Assembly (NCBI GenBank): GCA_002332905.1
Contig: DDAM01000042.1
Coordinates: 1 to 64,000, forward strand
Origin: Firmicutes bacterium UBA2058
GTDB lineage: Bacteria > Bacillota > Clostridia > Tissierellales > Sedimentibacteraceae
Length of the DNA stretch: 64,000 bases
Direction: 5' to 3'
The notes below the pieces were generated by a model. The model searched no databases, had not been told where the DNA came from, and saw only the letters and a list, made by a program, of their open reading frames with translations. Below, in pieces: positions 21,276 through 30,597 of this stretch; positions within the stretch are counted from its first letter, which is position 1, and the number at the start of each line of letters is the position of its first letter. The position numbers and the translations under genes are program-made.

Positions 21276-22631
21276 ATGTATAATAAAGATGATGCAGCAT
21301 GTAAAGTACAAGATATTATACCATTATTGCCATTGCAACGTACAATCTTGTTTTGGGGATTAGCGCACCCTTCTTCCTTTCAATATTATGAGCAATGGAG
21401 ATACACAGTAACTGGTGAAATACATACAGAGCTAATGCGCACAGCATGGGAAAAAACAATTGAGCATTTCAGTATTTTACGAGGAATATTCGTATGGGAT
21501 AAGGTTCGTGATCCTGTTTTTGTTGTTCTGAAAAAACAAAATGCTATATTTCGTGTTTATGATTTACAAGTTAATATAAATAATTCAAGAGTATTATCTG
21601 AAGACATAGCGAGAAAAGAATGGCAGGATAGGGTTAAACTAAATATTAATCCTATACGATTAAGTGTTACCTTACTATCTCCTAATAAATGTGAATGGAT
21701 AATTAGCACCAATCATATATTATTTGACGGGTGGAGCAACGGACTAATTATGAGTTATTTGGTGAATTGTTATAATTCATTATGCAAAAAACAAATTGTT
21801 ATTATAGAAAATGATTTGTTATTGTATAAAAAACATTTAAAACAAACATTGGATGAATATAACAAACAAGAACATAAACAGTTTTGGATGGAATATCTTT
21901 CTGACTATATTGAGTATGAAACTAATGATTTAAAATATGAAAACTCTATTAGAAATTGTATATGTTCTTTCCCATTTCCAGATTATTTACTTAATATGAT
22001 TGATGAATTTTGTGTTGCAAATAATTGTAGTTTATCAACATACTTATATGCTGCATGGGCAATTAAAGTATCATTGCAAAGCAATCAAAGAGACATAATT
22101 ATTGGAGCGACTGTATCAGGTAGAAACAACCTTTTGCCATATGAAATGAATAATTTAACTGGTTTGTGGATACAAACTGTACCAATACGAGTGAATTGTG
22201 AAAATGATACTTTTATAGGTGATATCATTTCAAACATCCAAAATGATTTGCTTTTAGCTGAAAAACATATGTACATAAATAATCATGATTGGTTTGGAAT
22301 ATTTCCAAATATTAATACAGTGTATAGTCAAATGTTGACAATTCAAAACTATCCAATTGATAAAAGCATTAATAAATATAATTCAATTAAAATAGAATTT
22401 TTATCGTCAAATTATCAAATAATAAGTGCTTTCAATGTTTCAATTAAAGCATTTGATTTTATGAAATGTATGGAGATATCTTATAATGCTAAAATGTATA
22501 ACATTAATCAAATAAATGAATTTGCCACTCACTTTTTTAATTTATTGAAGTATATGTCTGTAATGAAAAGTAATCAAAAACTTAAGAATGTATTCGAAGA
22601 GTTTTATGGTTGCTTTGATGAAATTAAATAA
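21276..22631 (+). CDS. Free-standing condensation-type domain, 451 aa
   Basis: NRPS condensation-domain fold without attached A or PCP. It starts IIPLLPLQRTILFWGL, and the active-site motif HHxxxDG reads NHILFDGWS (residues 146-154), keeping the second, catalytic-type His147 and the Asp but replacing the first His by Asn. Later motifs include VNNCSLSTYLYAAWAIK-type helix text and IIGATVSGRN, and GLWIQTVPIRVN fits the C-domain latch region. It probably joins a carrier-bound donor to an amine or alcohol acceptor in trans. Its neighbours are the ferredoxin-like protein and the U32 protein. AAGGAG before the ATG supports the start. Confidence 0.85.
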   Translation: MYNKDDAACKVQDIIPLLPLQRTILFWGLAHPSSFQYYEQWRYTVTGEIHTELMRTAWEKTIEHFSILRGIFVWDKVRDPVFVVLKKQNAIFRVYDLQVNINNSRVLSEDIARKEWQDRVKLNINPIRLSVTLLSPNKCEWIISTNHILFDGWSNGLIMSYLVNCYNSLCKKQIVIIENDLLLYKKHLKQTLDEYNKQEHKQFWMEYLSDYIEYETNDLKYENSIRNCICSFPFPDYLLNMIDEFCVANNCSLSTYLYAAWAIKVSLQSNQRDIIIGATVSGRNNLLPYEMNNLTGLWIQTVPIRVNCENDTFIGDIISNIQNDLLLAEKHMYINNHDWFGIFPNINTVYSQMLTIQNYPIDKSINKYNSIKIEFLSSNYQIISAFNVSIKAFDFMKCMEISYNAKMYNINQINEFATHFFNLLKYMSVMKSNQKLKNVFEEFYGCFDEIK

Positions 22632-22676
22632 AAATCAAACAATTACTTTATGTTTATAGAAAGAGGATAAGACTAT

Positions 22677-23792
22677 ATGAATAAATTTAGTGTACCAGCA
22701 GATTTCAATGTAGAAACTTTAAATGCATATAATCGTCTAAATGAGCAATATGACGATTATATACATGAAACATATGGACAGCTAAACTTTGAGAAAAATA
22801 TTTTGGGTTCTGGACGATCTGCTGATAAACTGCCATATGTTAATAAAAAGCAATTAGAAAAATATATTTCTTACTCAGAATCAAAAAATATTGATTTTAA
22901 TTATGTGCTTAACACAACATGTTTATCAAATCAAGATTTTACACGGGATGGAATAAAAAATATAATCAAGTTTCTAAAATATTTGCATGATGTAGGCGTA
23001 AAATCAATCACAGTTTGTTTACCATCACTCATTGAACTCATTAGAGAGAGTGGATTACCTTTCAAAATTAAAGCATCAACAGTGTGTAGTATAACAAATT
23101 CTGACAAAGCACGCTCTTATCTTAGTATGAATGTAGATCGCATAGTTGTGGATGAAAGTATTAATAGAAATTTCTGTGAACTTAAAAACATTTTGAATGT
23201 AACAAGCAAAGTTGAAATGATTGTTAACGTAGTATGTTACAAAAACTGTATTTATAGGCCATTTCATCACAATCAAATGTCACATGATTATGAATGTAAC
23301 AAATCAAGTGCAAATTTTTATTCTCATCGATGCATTATGAAAAGAATTGAAAAGCCAGAAAACATTCTAAAAATGCCATTTATTAGACCAGAAGATTTGC
23401 ATTATTATGAAGAAATTGGAATTCATTATTATAAAATACAAGGTCGTCAGGCTGTTGCAAAGGGTGATATAGTTAAAACGGTAGTATCTTATTTAAACAA
23501 ATCGTATGAAGGAGATTTATTGGATTTATTGGATTGCTTTTCACCAACAAATTCTTTTAGGATTAAGATAGATAACAGAAAACTAGACAGATTTATAGAA
23601 CCGTTTTTAGATAACAACTTTTGTAATGATAATTGTGAGACATGTTTATATTGCAATAAGTATTTCAATGATAATTTATCTTTTGATGAGAGTATGAAAG
23701 TTAATAAATTAGCGATGAAGTATTATCAATCAACTGATGATTATAAGCAAATGATAAAAAGTATAATGGAGTCTACATATGACAAAAAATGA
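22677..23792 (+). CDS. U32-family protein, possible O2-independent hydroxylase (copy 1)
   Basis: 371-aa peptidase-U32-type protein with a TIM-barrel-like N-terminal half (VKSITVCLPSLIELIRES, FKIKASTVCSITN) and the cysteine set of the family (VCYKNCIYRPFHHNQMSHD, HRCIMKR) plus FCNDNCETCLYC near the C-terminus. Family members UbiU/UbiV, RlhA and TrhP bind [4Fe-4S] and use prephenate for oxygen-independent hydroxylation. A paralogue lies at 46967 with the same landmarks (GSGR near residue 44, IRPEDLHYY, QGRQ). The likely role here is anaerobic hydroxylation of the product or a precursor (inference from family). The gene overlaps the next one by 14 bases, suggesting tight coupling with the radical SAM/A/PCP fusion. 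Confidence 0.8.
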   Translation: MNKFSVPADFNVETLNAYNRLNEQYDDYIHETYGQLNFEKNILGSGRSADKLPYVNKKQLEKYISYSESKNIDFNYVLNTTCLSNQDFTRDGIKNIIKFLKYLHDVGVKSITVCLPSLIELIRESGLPFKIKASTVCSITNSDKARSYLSMNVDRIVVDESINRNFCELKNILNVTSKVEMIVNVVCYKNCIYRPFHHNQMSHDYECNKSSANFYSHRCIMKRIEKPENILKMPFIRPEDLHYYEEIGIHYYKIQGRQAVAKGDIVKTVVSYLNKSYEGDLLDLLDCFSPTNSFRIKIDNRKLDRFIEPFLDNNFCNDNCETCLYCNKYFNDNLSFDESMKVNKLAMKYYQSTDDYKQMIKSIMESTYDKK

Positions 23793-26700
23793 AAGAATAA
23801 AGAATATGAAAGTTAGACAAGAACAAAACATATCATTACCGGGATGGACAATTATCGATAAATTTGTAGAAGTAGCTGCCAAAAACACTGATAAAAATGC
23901 CATAATAACATTCGCTAGCATGGATGAATTCAATCTTTGTGAAAACATAAAAAATAAAATATTATACTACTGTTTAGTATGGAATAAATACTTAGTAATC
24001 AGAAAAATCCAAAATAATTTATGGTTTATTAAATCAACTGAAAATTATAATCTAGTATGTAATGATGCAGCATATTGTTTACTTCAGAATTTTAATGGAA
24101 GCAAAACTGTTTGGGATACCTATAATGAAAGTGATAAAAAAAATAAAGAATTAGTGTTTTACTTTATTGAGCCTGAGGTTGCGTATTCATCAGAAAATAT
24201 CATAAATTCTAAATTTAGTTTTGAATTGGACTCATTAGAAAAAATAATTTTTATAAGTGATTTACTTATACAAAGAGGATTTTTAATTATTGATAGTATT
24301 CAATATATGATGCTACCAACAATAAATAATATAAAGCCTTTTATCCCTTCTTGCGAACCTGTTTATAACCCAGTATTGCATACACAATCATTAACTAATA
24401 CAGATGTCTTGATTATTGGTGATAAGCCAGGGATAGCAAGTGTTGGTATTTTATATTTAGCATCTTATCTTAAAGAAAATGGTATAAATGCTAAAACCAT
24501 TTTAATTGATGGGTTTTACACAGCATTAGAATACAAAACCAGATTAATAAACTATTTAAAAAAAACTAAACCTCGCTGTATTGGCATTAGTATGAAATGG
24601 TTTCCACACATACGTAAAGTTTATGAAACAGCAGCAATCATTAAGGAGTATGATCCATCTATAAAGGTAGTGGTTGGTGGAGACACTGCATCCTATTATT
24701 CAATAAACGTAATTTCACATCCATGTATAGATTACTTAGTTTATGGTGATGGAGAAGAGGCCTTTTTAAAAATATGTACAGGAGATAATTTGATTCCTAA
24801 TACATATTCAAAACAAGGTGATAAAATTATACAACATAGTAATACTACAATAACTAGTGTAGATAGCTATTTAATAGATTTAGATGAAATAGTAATAGAT
24901 AGTAGTGGTGTCTTATATACAACAATATATCTGCCACTATCAAGAGGATGCCATTATAATTGTGTTCAATGCGGTGGTTCAAAGGCTGTTCAACAATTAT
25001 CGTTTAAAAATAATTGCAATACACATACACGTTCTAGTGATTTAGTTAGGAAAGATATTATTGCTACTCAAAAATATACAGCATCCTATATGTTTAGTAT
25101 AAGTAATCCACAAATTGAAAATTATAATTTTTTTTATGATATCTGCAATGGGTTAAATCTTAGCAATCACTTTTGTGCATTGTTTTGTACGGGTATTATA
25201 GATTACGATGTAGTTAAATATGTTGTAAATGTATTTAAATTTGTTCGTTTTGGAATTGATATTTGTAGTTTATCAGAAAAGCATCGTAAAAAAATTAATG
25301 ACATGACAGATGGCAAGCCTCAAATTAGTGATAATGAACTATTTGAGTTTATGCGACTGTGTGAACAATTTGAAAACTGTGAAGTAGACATATATTCTAT
25401 CGCTGGGATGCCATATTATAGTGATAGTGATATAGATGAAGAAAATCGAGTTTTAGATAAATTAAAACGATTCAGATGTTTTCATTCTCTTGAATGGGGA
25501 CGCCTTCATGCACAGCCAGGAGCATTATTAGCTGAGCATGCTGAAAAGTTTGAAATGTCTTCATCAGCGAATTGTTATGAGAACTATCTTGATTACAGTA
25601 ATAAAAACTACTATTCTGACAATGGATATCCAGAAATGTCTTCATATAATTATCCATACATTGATTATAAGCAAAAAGGTAAAACAGACAGAATATTAAT
25701 GCATTATATGGAGATGAGCTATTCTATTAAGAAACACAAAAGAGAACAACTATATGAGAAACTTATACCTAATACTATATCATACAGATATTTGAATATG
25801 ATGTCTAATCACATAGCTTATTATCTGTTATCAGAGGGACTACAAAAGGAAGATAGAGTTATTTTGTATACGAAAAATCGTATCATGTTAGCAATAGCGA
25901 TTATGGGAGTAATAAAGGCTGGTGGTTGCTATATTCCATTGGATATACAGTTACATAAAAAATCAATTGATAATATAGTTGAACAAATACATCCATTGAT
26001 TGTATTAACAGATACAGAATATGTAAACGAAAATAGTAGATGTATGATATCACTGTTAAGACAAGAGAAAGAAAAAAGAGATTTATGTAAGCTTACAAAA
26101 GAAAATGTACTATATCATATATACTCATCAGGTACAACAGACAAACCAAAGTGTATATCTATTAAGCAAGCGGGTGTTGTAAATTATACAAATTGGAGAA
26201 TTCATGTTTATGATATTCAAAAAGAAGATGTGATTCTTCAAATTTTATCAGAAGCATTTGATGGATTTTACTCGAATTTTTTCACGTCATTGCTTGCTGG
26301 ATCATGCTTAATTATGCCTACTCCAATGCAGAATCGAGATATTCCATTTTTAATCAAAATTATTTTGTATTACAAAGCTACACACGCTAGTATGTTGCCT
26401 TTTTATTTGAAATTACTTGAACAGGCTAATAAAAACAATCTTCACACATTTAAGTCTGTTGTACTGGCAGGTGATATGTCAGATGAAAAATTCATAAAAA
26501 TGATAAATGAGAAATACACTAACCTAATTTTAATTAATGAATATGGTCCTACGGAAAATAGTATAGCTACCACTGCGTTTATAGGAATGGATGGTCAAGA
26601 TTCGAGAATGATTGGAGTACCAATTTCAAATGTTTATGTTTATATCATTAATGATAAAGGAAATATTGTTGATGTAGGACATGAGGGTGAAATCAGTATA

Positions 26701-27369
26701 AGTGGTGTAGGTTTATACAGTGGTTATTATCCTAATGATCCAAAGCTGTTTTTAACTCCATTTAATGAGTGGGTGTACCGTAGCGGAGATTTGGGGATAA
26801 AAAATAAGGAAGGAGATATTATTTTAATGGGCAGAATTGATCGGCAGGTAAAAATATCTGGAATTGCAGTAAATTTAGATGCTTTAGAAAATTTACTTAA
26901 AAAAATTGAGTACATTTCCGATATTGCTGTTACTTATAATAATGGTAAATTGGTTGCAAATATAGTTCTTGATGATAATAATAAGCCTGATAATTATTTA
27001 CAAGAGATACGAAGCAAGTTACCATTTTATGCGGAATCTATTACCTTTAGTTTTTGCTCTTCATTGCCAAGATTGTCAAGGGGAAAAATTGACTATAGAA
27101 TGCTTGCAATATCAGATAAAAAAAGTGATAATGTACAAAAAATAAACCCTTATATTAAAGTTATAAAAGATTTGTGGAAAGAAGAGCTTGGAGATAAAAA
27201 ATTTAGTAATAATGATAACTTTTTTGACATTGGGGGAAATTCACTGATTATAATGAAAATATATGAAAAACTTGATTCGCTTTACCCAGATAAAATTACG
27301 ATTACGAACATGTTTCAATATTACACTGTGAATATGCTTGCTGATTATTTATTAGAGCAAATTAGTTAA
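23779..27369 (+). CDS. Cobalamin radical SAM protein fused to adenylation and carrier domains
   Basis: 1196-aa fusion. Residues about 70-115 (NYNLVCNDAAYCLLQNFNGS) weakly resemble a PqqD-like recognition domain. A cobalamin-binding domain follows (about 205-330, PGIASVGILYLASYLKENG, VVVGGDTASYY). The radical SAM core has RGCHYNCVQCGG with Cys391, Cys395 and Cys398. An adenylation domain spans about 660-1110 (HIYSSGTTDKPK, NEYGPTENS, YRSGDLG, PRLSRGKIDYR), and the carrier domain has GGNSLI with Ser1155. Hand-read specificity residues D-G-S-S-V-A-E-I match no code I know. The fusion suggests that the radical SAM domain modifies the residue loaded on its own carrier domain. ATG 23779 has GGAG seven bases upstream and overlaps the U32 gene. 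Confidence 0.9.
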   Translation: MTKNERIKNMKVRQEQNISLPGWTIIDKFVEVAAKNTDKNAIITFASMDEFNLCENIKNKILYYCLVWNKYLVIRKIQNNLWFIKSTENYNLVCNDAAYCLLQNFNGSKTVWDTYNESDKKNKELVFYFIEPEVAYSSENIINSKFSFELDSLEKIIFISDLLIQRGFLIIDSIQYMMLPTINNIKPFIPSCEPVYNPVLHTQSLTNTDVLIIGDKPGIASVGILYLASYLKENGINAKTILIDGFYTALEYKTRLINYLKKTKPRCIGISMKWFPHIRKVYETAAIIKEYDPSIKVVVGGDTASYYSINVISHPCIDYLVYGDGEEAFLKICTGDNLIPNTYSKQGDKIIQHSNTTITSVDSYLIDLDEIVIDSSGVLYTTIYLPLSRGCHYNCVQCGGSKAVQQLSFKNNCNTHTRSSDLVRKDIIATQKYTASYMFSISNPQIENYNFFYDICNGLNLSNHFCALFCTGIIDYDVVKYVVNVFKFVRFGIDICSLSEKHRKKINDMTDGKPQISDNELFEFMRLCEQFENCEVDIYSIAGMPYYSDSDIDEENRVLDKLKRFRCFHSLEWGRLHAQPGALLAEHAEKFEMSSSANCYENYLDYSNKNYYSDNGYPEMSSYNYPYIDYKQKGKTDRILMHYMEMSYSIKKHKREQLYEKLIPNTISYRYLNMMSNHIAYYLLSEGLQKEDRVILYTKNRIMLAIAIMGVIKAGGCYIPLDIQLHKKSIDNIVEQIHPLIVLTDTEYVNENSRCMISLLRQEKEKRDLCKLTKENVLYHIYSSGTTDKPKCISIKQAGVVNYTNWRIHVYDIQKEDVILQILSEAFDGFYSNFFTSLLAGSCLIMPTPMQNRDIPFLIKIILYYKATHASMLPFYLKLLEQANKNNLHTFKSVVLAGDMSDEKFIKMINEKYTNLILINEYGPTENSIATTAFIGMDGQDSRMIGVPISNVYVYIINDKGNIVDVGHEGEISISGVGLYSGYYPNDPKLFLTPFNEWVYRSGDLGIKNKEGDIILMGRIDRQVKISGIAVNLDALENLLKKIEYISDIAVTYNNGKLVANIVLDDNNKPDNYLQEIRSKLPFYAESITFSFCSSLPRLSRGKIDYRMLAISDKKSDNVQKINPYIKVIKDLWKEELGDKKFSNNDNFFDIGGNSLIIMKIYEKLDSLYPDKITITNMFQYYTVNMLADYLLEQIS

Positions 27370-27394
27370 ATAATTATAGAAGGAAATATATAGT

Positions 27395-29068
27395 ATGAAA
27401 AAAAATGATATTGCAATTATTGGCATTGCTATCCGTTTTCCTGAAGCGAATACTTTAGATGAATTTTGGGAAGGCCTTGTTCAAGGAAAGGATTATATAC
27501 GAACACTCCCCGAACAAAGAAAAACGGATGTAGAAAATTTTTATCAGTATGCTTATGGGCATTTACCTGAAAAAATTCCACCCGCAGCATATTTGGATAG
27601 AATTGATCTGTTTGATTATAAATATTTTGGCATTAGTCAAAAGGAAGCTATATACACTGAACCAGCTCATCGTATATTTATGGAAACAGCCATTAAATGT
27701 TTTGCAGATGCAGGATATAATAGAGAACGAATTCAAAATAGTAAAACAGGCTTATTTATAGGTTATGGAGGAGATTATGAATTTCAACAAATAATATCAA
27801 TCCTTGATAGAGATAATAAAAATGTTCATGCTATTGGCGTATTATCATCATTTATAACATCAAGGATATCTTATTTATTAGACCTAAAGGGGCCAGCAAT
27901 GGCAATTGACACATCTTGTTCATCATCCCTAGTTGCATTACACACAGCGTGTCAAAGCATTCGCAATGGTGAATGCGATATGGCATTAGTAGGTGGTGCT
28001 CAAATATATTCAGTTCCTGTATATAATGGTGATATAGGCGTTCGTTCAAAAAATCATCGAACATGTTCATTTGATGATAGTGCCGATGGAACAGGATCTG
28101 GAGAAGGTGTATGTACACTATTGCTAAAAAATGCATTAAAAGCTAATCTTGATGGTGATAGTATCTACGCTATAATCAAGGGAAGTGCAATCAATAGTGA
28201 TGGAAATTCTATTAGTATTACAAGTCCAAATCTTGATTCACAGAAAAATGCAATTCTTTCAGCATGGGAGAATGCAAATGTTAATCCAAAAACTATTACA
28301 TATATTGAAGCTCACGGAACAGGAACTAGGTTGGGTGATCCCATTGAGTTAGATGCATTGACACAAGCATTTAAAGAGCATACAAATAGCAGACATTTTT
28401 GCGCAACAAGCTCAGTTAAATCAAATATAGGACATTTAGGATATTGTGCAGGTCTAGCTGGTGTTACTCGTGCAGTTCTTCAATTAATTCATAAGAAATA
28501 TACACCTACTGTTCACTTTTCAAAGCTGAATAAAAACATAAACTTAGATGATAGTGCTTTGTTTATAAGTGATAAAGTATCAGATTGGAATACTGACAAT
28601 GCTCCGAGAAGATGCGGAATCAGTTCATTTGGTATTAGTGGAACTAATTGTCATGTTGTTATAGAAGAATCGGACAAACTATTTGATTTCAAAAAAAATT
28701 TTTCTATGTCAACAGTATCTTCAATGTCTTTTTTCGAATCAAAGCGTTGTTGGTTTGATTTTAATAAAGATTCAAATACTATGATGAATACTATGAATAT
28801 CAGTGATAATAGTATATTAAAAAATCTTTTGAAATTTGATGCTAGCAATAGCCATTCATTAAGGAAAACAATTATTAGTTTTTTAATATGCAGGCATTTA
28901 GGCTGTGAAGAGATTAATCCAGATGATAATTTATATGAATTAGGGGGAGACTCGATTGTGGCTCTTCAGATATTTGCTGATTTGAAAGATATTTTTTCAA
29001 TAAATATAAATCCAGAAGAGTTTTTATATTATCAATCTGTAAATGAAATTATGGAGTTAGCAAAATGA
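27395..29068 (+). CDS. Ketosynthase-ACP protein (modular PKS type, no AT)
   Basis: 557-aa KS-ACP. The ketosynthase has DTSCSSSLVALHTACQSI with nucleophile Cys175, EAHGTGTRLGDP with His307 and SNIGHLGYCAGLAGV with His347, so it looks competent for condensation. The usual DPQQR-like motif is TEPAHRIFME. A C-terminal carrier domain has LGGDSIVALQ with Ser520. No acyltransferase, ketoreductase or dehydratase is attached, so an extender unit would need to be loaded in trans. It probably adds one ketide unit to the peptide chain. Its stop overlaps the start of the BtrH-like gene (ATGA), indicating translational coupling. Confidence 0.92.
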   Translation: MKKNDIAIIGIAIRFPEANTLDEFWEGLVQGKDYIRTLPEQRKTDVENFYQYAYGHLPEKIPPAAYLDRIDLFDYKYFGISQKEAIYTEPAHRIFMETAIKCFADAGYNRERIQNSKTGLFIGYGGDYEFQQIISILDRDNKNVHAIGVLSSFITSRISYLLDLKGPAMAIDTSCSSSLVALHTACQSIRNGECDMALVGGAQIYSVPVYNGDIGVRSKNHRTCSFDDSADGTGSGEGVCTLLLKNALKANLDGDSIYAIIKGSAINSDGNSISITSPNLDSQKNAILSAWENANVNPKTITYIEAHGTGTRLGDPIELDALTQAFKEHTNSRHFCATSSVKSNIGHLGYCAGLAGVTRAVLQLIHKKYTPTVHFSKLNKNINLDDSALFISDKVSDWNTDNAPRRCGISSFGISGTNCHVVIEESDKLFDFKKNFSMSTVSSMSFFESKRCWFDFNKDSNTMMNTMNISDNSILKNLLKFDASNSHSLRKTIISFLICRHLGCEEINPDDNLYELGGDSIVALQIFADLKDIFSININPEEFLYYQSVNEIMELAK

Positions 29069-30048
29069 TAAAGAACAGTTACATGATTAATGGCTATCCT
29101 TTAACGACAGGAAAAAACTGTATGCTTGCATCTATAAAAAATATTTTATGTTTTAATGGTATTAACATAACTGAAAGTGATTTGTATTTTATTTGCAAAG
29201 GATTGCGTTATAGCTTTAATACTGCATCAAAAACTGAATTGATTAGTGATCGCTTTGATTATGATTGCTATCAACATATTGTTGAGAATATATCGACTTA
29301 CTTTAATTGCAATATGTTGTTTAGTAAAAAAATGGATACAATTCAGATTGAAGAATTACTATGCAATGACATACCTTTAATAATTTTAATGGATCCCAGA
29401 ATTATTCCTTATAATAATAGAGTATTAAATCCTGTAGGTCATCAAGAAATGCATAGCACTGTATTATATGGATATGACGAAAAAGAGCAAAATTACCTAG
29501 TTGCCGATGCTACAGTATCAGATGATAATGGTCTTATTAGTGCCCTATGGACATCAATAGAAATACCCTTCTTGCATCAGAATGCCACTGGTTTTTTCTA
29601 TATTACATCAGTTTTTAATAAAAATTATAGTACTGATTCTATAAAAATAAAAATAAGAGATACCGTAACTGAGTTTCTATACCCAAATAACAGTGACAAT
29701 GTTATAACAGGAATAAATGCGGTAAAAATGTTGCTTAATTTAGTATATGAAGAGGATTATATAGAAGAAATTAAATTTCTTTTTCAAGCTTATTTTATTC
29801 CATTTTTCACATATTTAAGGGATAGTTTACATCATTTTAATAATCAGGATGGTTATAAAATGGAGTTAGCAAAAGAAAAAAACAAGTGGGATATCCTATA
29901 TTACAAATATCTACTTAAATTAAAAAAGAAAATTTTTGTTGGAGAATTATACAACACCATGAACAGATATTTTGACAATTTAACTGATTTGCTGTATAAA
30001 ATGTTATGCGATTGGAATAAACAAATTGATAATGAAAACCATAAATAA
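29065..30048 (+). CDS. BtrH/C39-like protein (copy 1), possible ACP acyltransferase
   Basis: 327-aa protein resembling the butirosin BtrH N-terminal domain, a papain/C39-like fold that in BtrH transfers an acyl group from an ACP to an amine. Landmarks are GKNCMLASIKNILCFNG with Cys19, a region LICKGLRYSFN-like before residue 55, and MHSTVLYGYDEKEQNYLVAD with His130 and the following Asp. The C-terminal half is helical and family-specific. Three related proteins lie at 36726, 40616 and 44260. It is coupled to the KS-ACP gene and followed by a free ACP at 30157, so acyl transfer from one of these carriers is likely (inference). Confidence 0.75.
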   Translation: MIKNSYMINGYPLTTGKNCMLASIKNILCFNGINITESDLYFICKGLRYSFNTASKTELISDRFDYDCYQHIVENISTYFNCNMLFSKKMDTIQIEELLCNDIPLIILMDPRIIPYNNRVLNPVGHQEMHSTVLYGYDEKEQNYLVADATVSDDNGLISALWTSIEIPFLHQNATGFFYITSVFNKNYSTDSIKIKIRDTVTEFLYPNNSDNVITGINAVKMLLNLVYEEDYIEEIKFLFQAYFIPFFTYLRDSLHHFNNQDGYKMELAKEKNKWDILYYKYLLKLKKKIFVGELYNTMNRYFDNLTDLLYKMLCDWNKQIDNENHK

Positions 30049-30112
30049 AAGATTATTAATGAATTTTTTTGTAGACTGATAAGATTATTTATATAATATA
30101 TTAAAATTTAAG

Positions 30113-30131
30113 CTTTCAGAGTACCTGAAAG
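30113..30131 (+). repeat. Small perfect hairpin upstream of an ACP gene
   Basis: CTTTCAG (30113-30119) and CTGAAAG (30125-30131) form a 7-bp stem with a 5-base loop. It ends 26 bases before the ATG of the ACP gene and just before its ribosome binding site GGAGG. It has no T-run, so it is not a terminator. It could stabilise the ACP message or be a processing site. Confidence 0.4.
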
Positions 30132-30156
30132 GACTAAATTGATGGAGGTATAAACC

Positions 30157-30408
30157 ATGGATAAGAAAACAATAGAAAATCAATTAATAGCAATATATCA
30201 AAAGTATATAAAAGATAATAATGAAGTTTTAACACTTGAAGAAAAGATGAATGATATGAATATTAACTCTGTTGATTATATTAAAATCATAATTGACATT
30301 GAAAATCAATTTGACATTGAATTTGAGGATGAAGCATTGATGCCGGGTAATTTTGAAACCATACTTGATATGGTAAATTATATTAGTAAGTTAACTAATA
30401 ATAATTAA
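30157..30408 (+). CDS. Acyl carrier protein, 83 aa
   Basis: Free acyl carrier protein with attachment Ser38 in NINSVDYIKIIIDIE and the acidic helix QFDIEFEDEA. Asn instead of Asp precedes the serine. It follows the BtrH-like gene at 29065 and is separated from the next gene by a terminator-like hairpin (30524-30557), so it may be the last gene of a sub-operon. Good ribosome binding site (GGAGG) ten bases upstream. Closest in motif to the ACP at 43953, which also sits next to a BtrH-like gene. Confidence 0.9.
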   Translation: MDKKTIENQLIAIYQKYIKDNNEVLTLEEKMNDMNINSVDYIKIIIDIENQFDIEFEDEALMPGNFETILDMVNYISKLTNNN

Positions 30409-30523
30409 TCTACATGATAATATCATGAAGTTCGCCTTGTAATAAATTATTAATTATATTATTTAGCTATCAGTACGCCTTGAAATGGTAAAGCGTCATA
30501 ACTAAAATTTTTTATATGATTAT

Positions 30524-30565
30524 AATCTCTTCCCTCTACTTTATTAGGGAAGAGATTTTAGTTTA
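30524..30565 (+). terminator. Intrinsic terminator-like hairpin
   Basis: AATCTCTTCCCT (30524-30535) pairs perfectly with AGGGAAGAGATT (30546-30557) around a 10-base loop, followed by a broken T-rich tail (TTAGTTTA). It lies between the ACP gene and the radical SAM gene at 30598, inside an otherwise co-directional operon, so it may attenuate rather than stop transcription, or be overcome by LoaP. A weaker hairpin (ACGCCTT/AAAGCGT with one mismatch) is at 30475-30496. Confidence 0.7.
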
Positions 30566-30597
30566 ATAAAGTATATAAAAATGGAGAGATAGAACAT

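Noticed and set aside
23779..27369. Two separate genes (radical SAM and A-PCP) wrongly joined
   Set aside because: The frame is open throughout, with no internal stop and no ribosome binding site at the junction (about residue 640), so a real fusion is the simplest reading.
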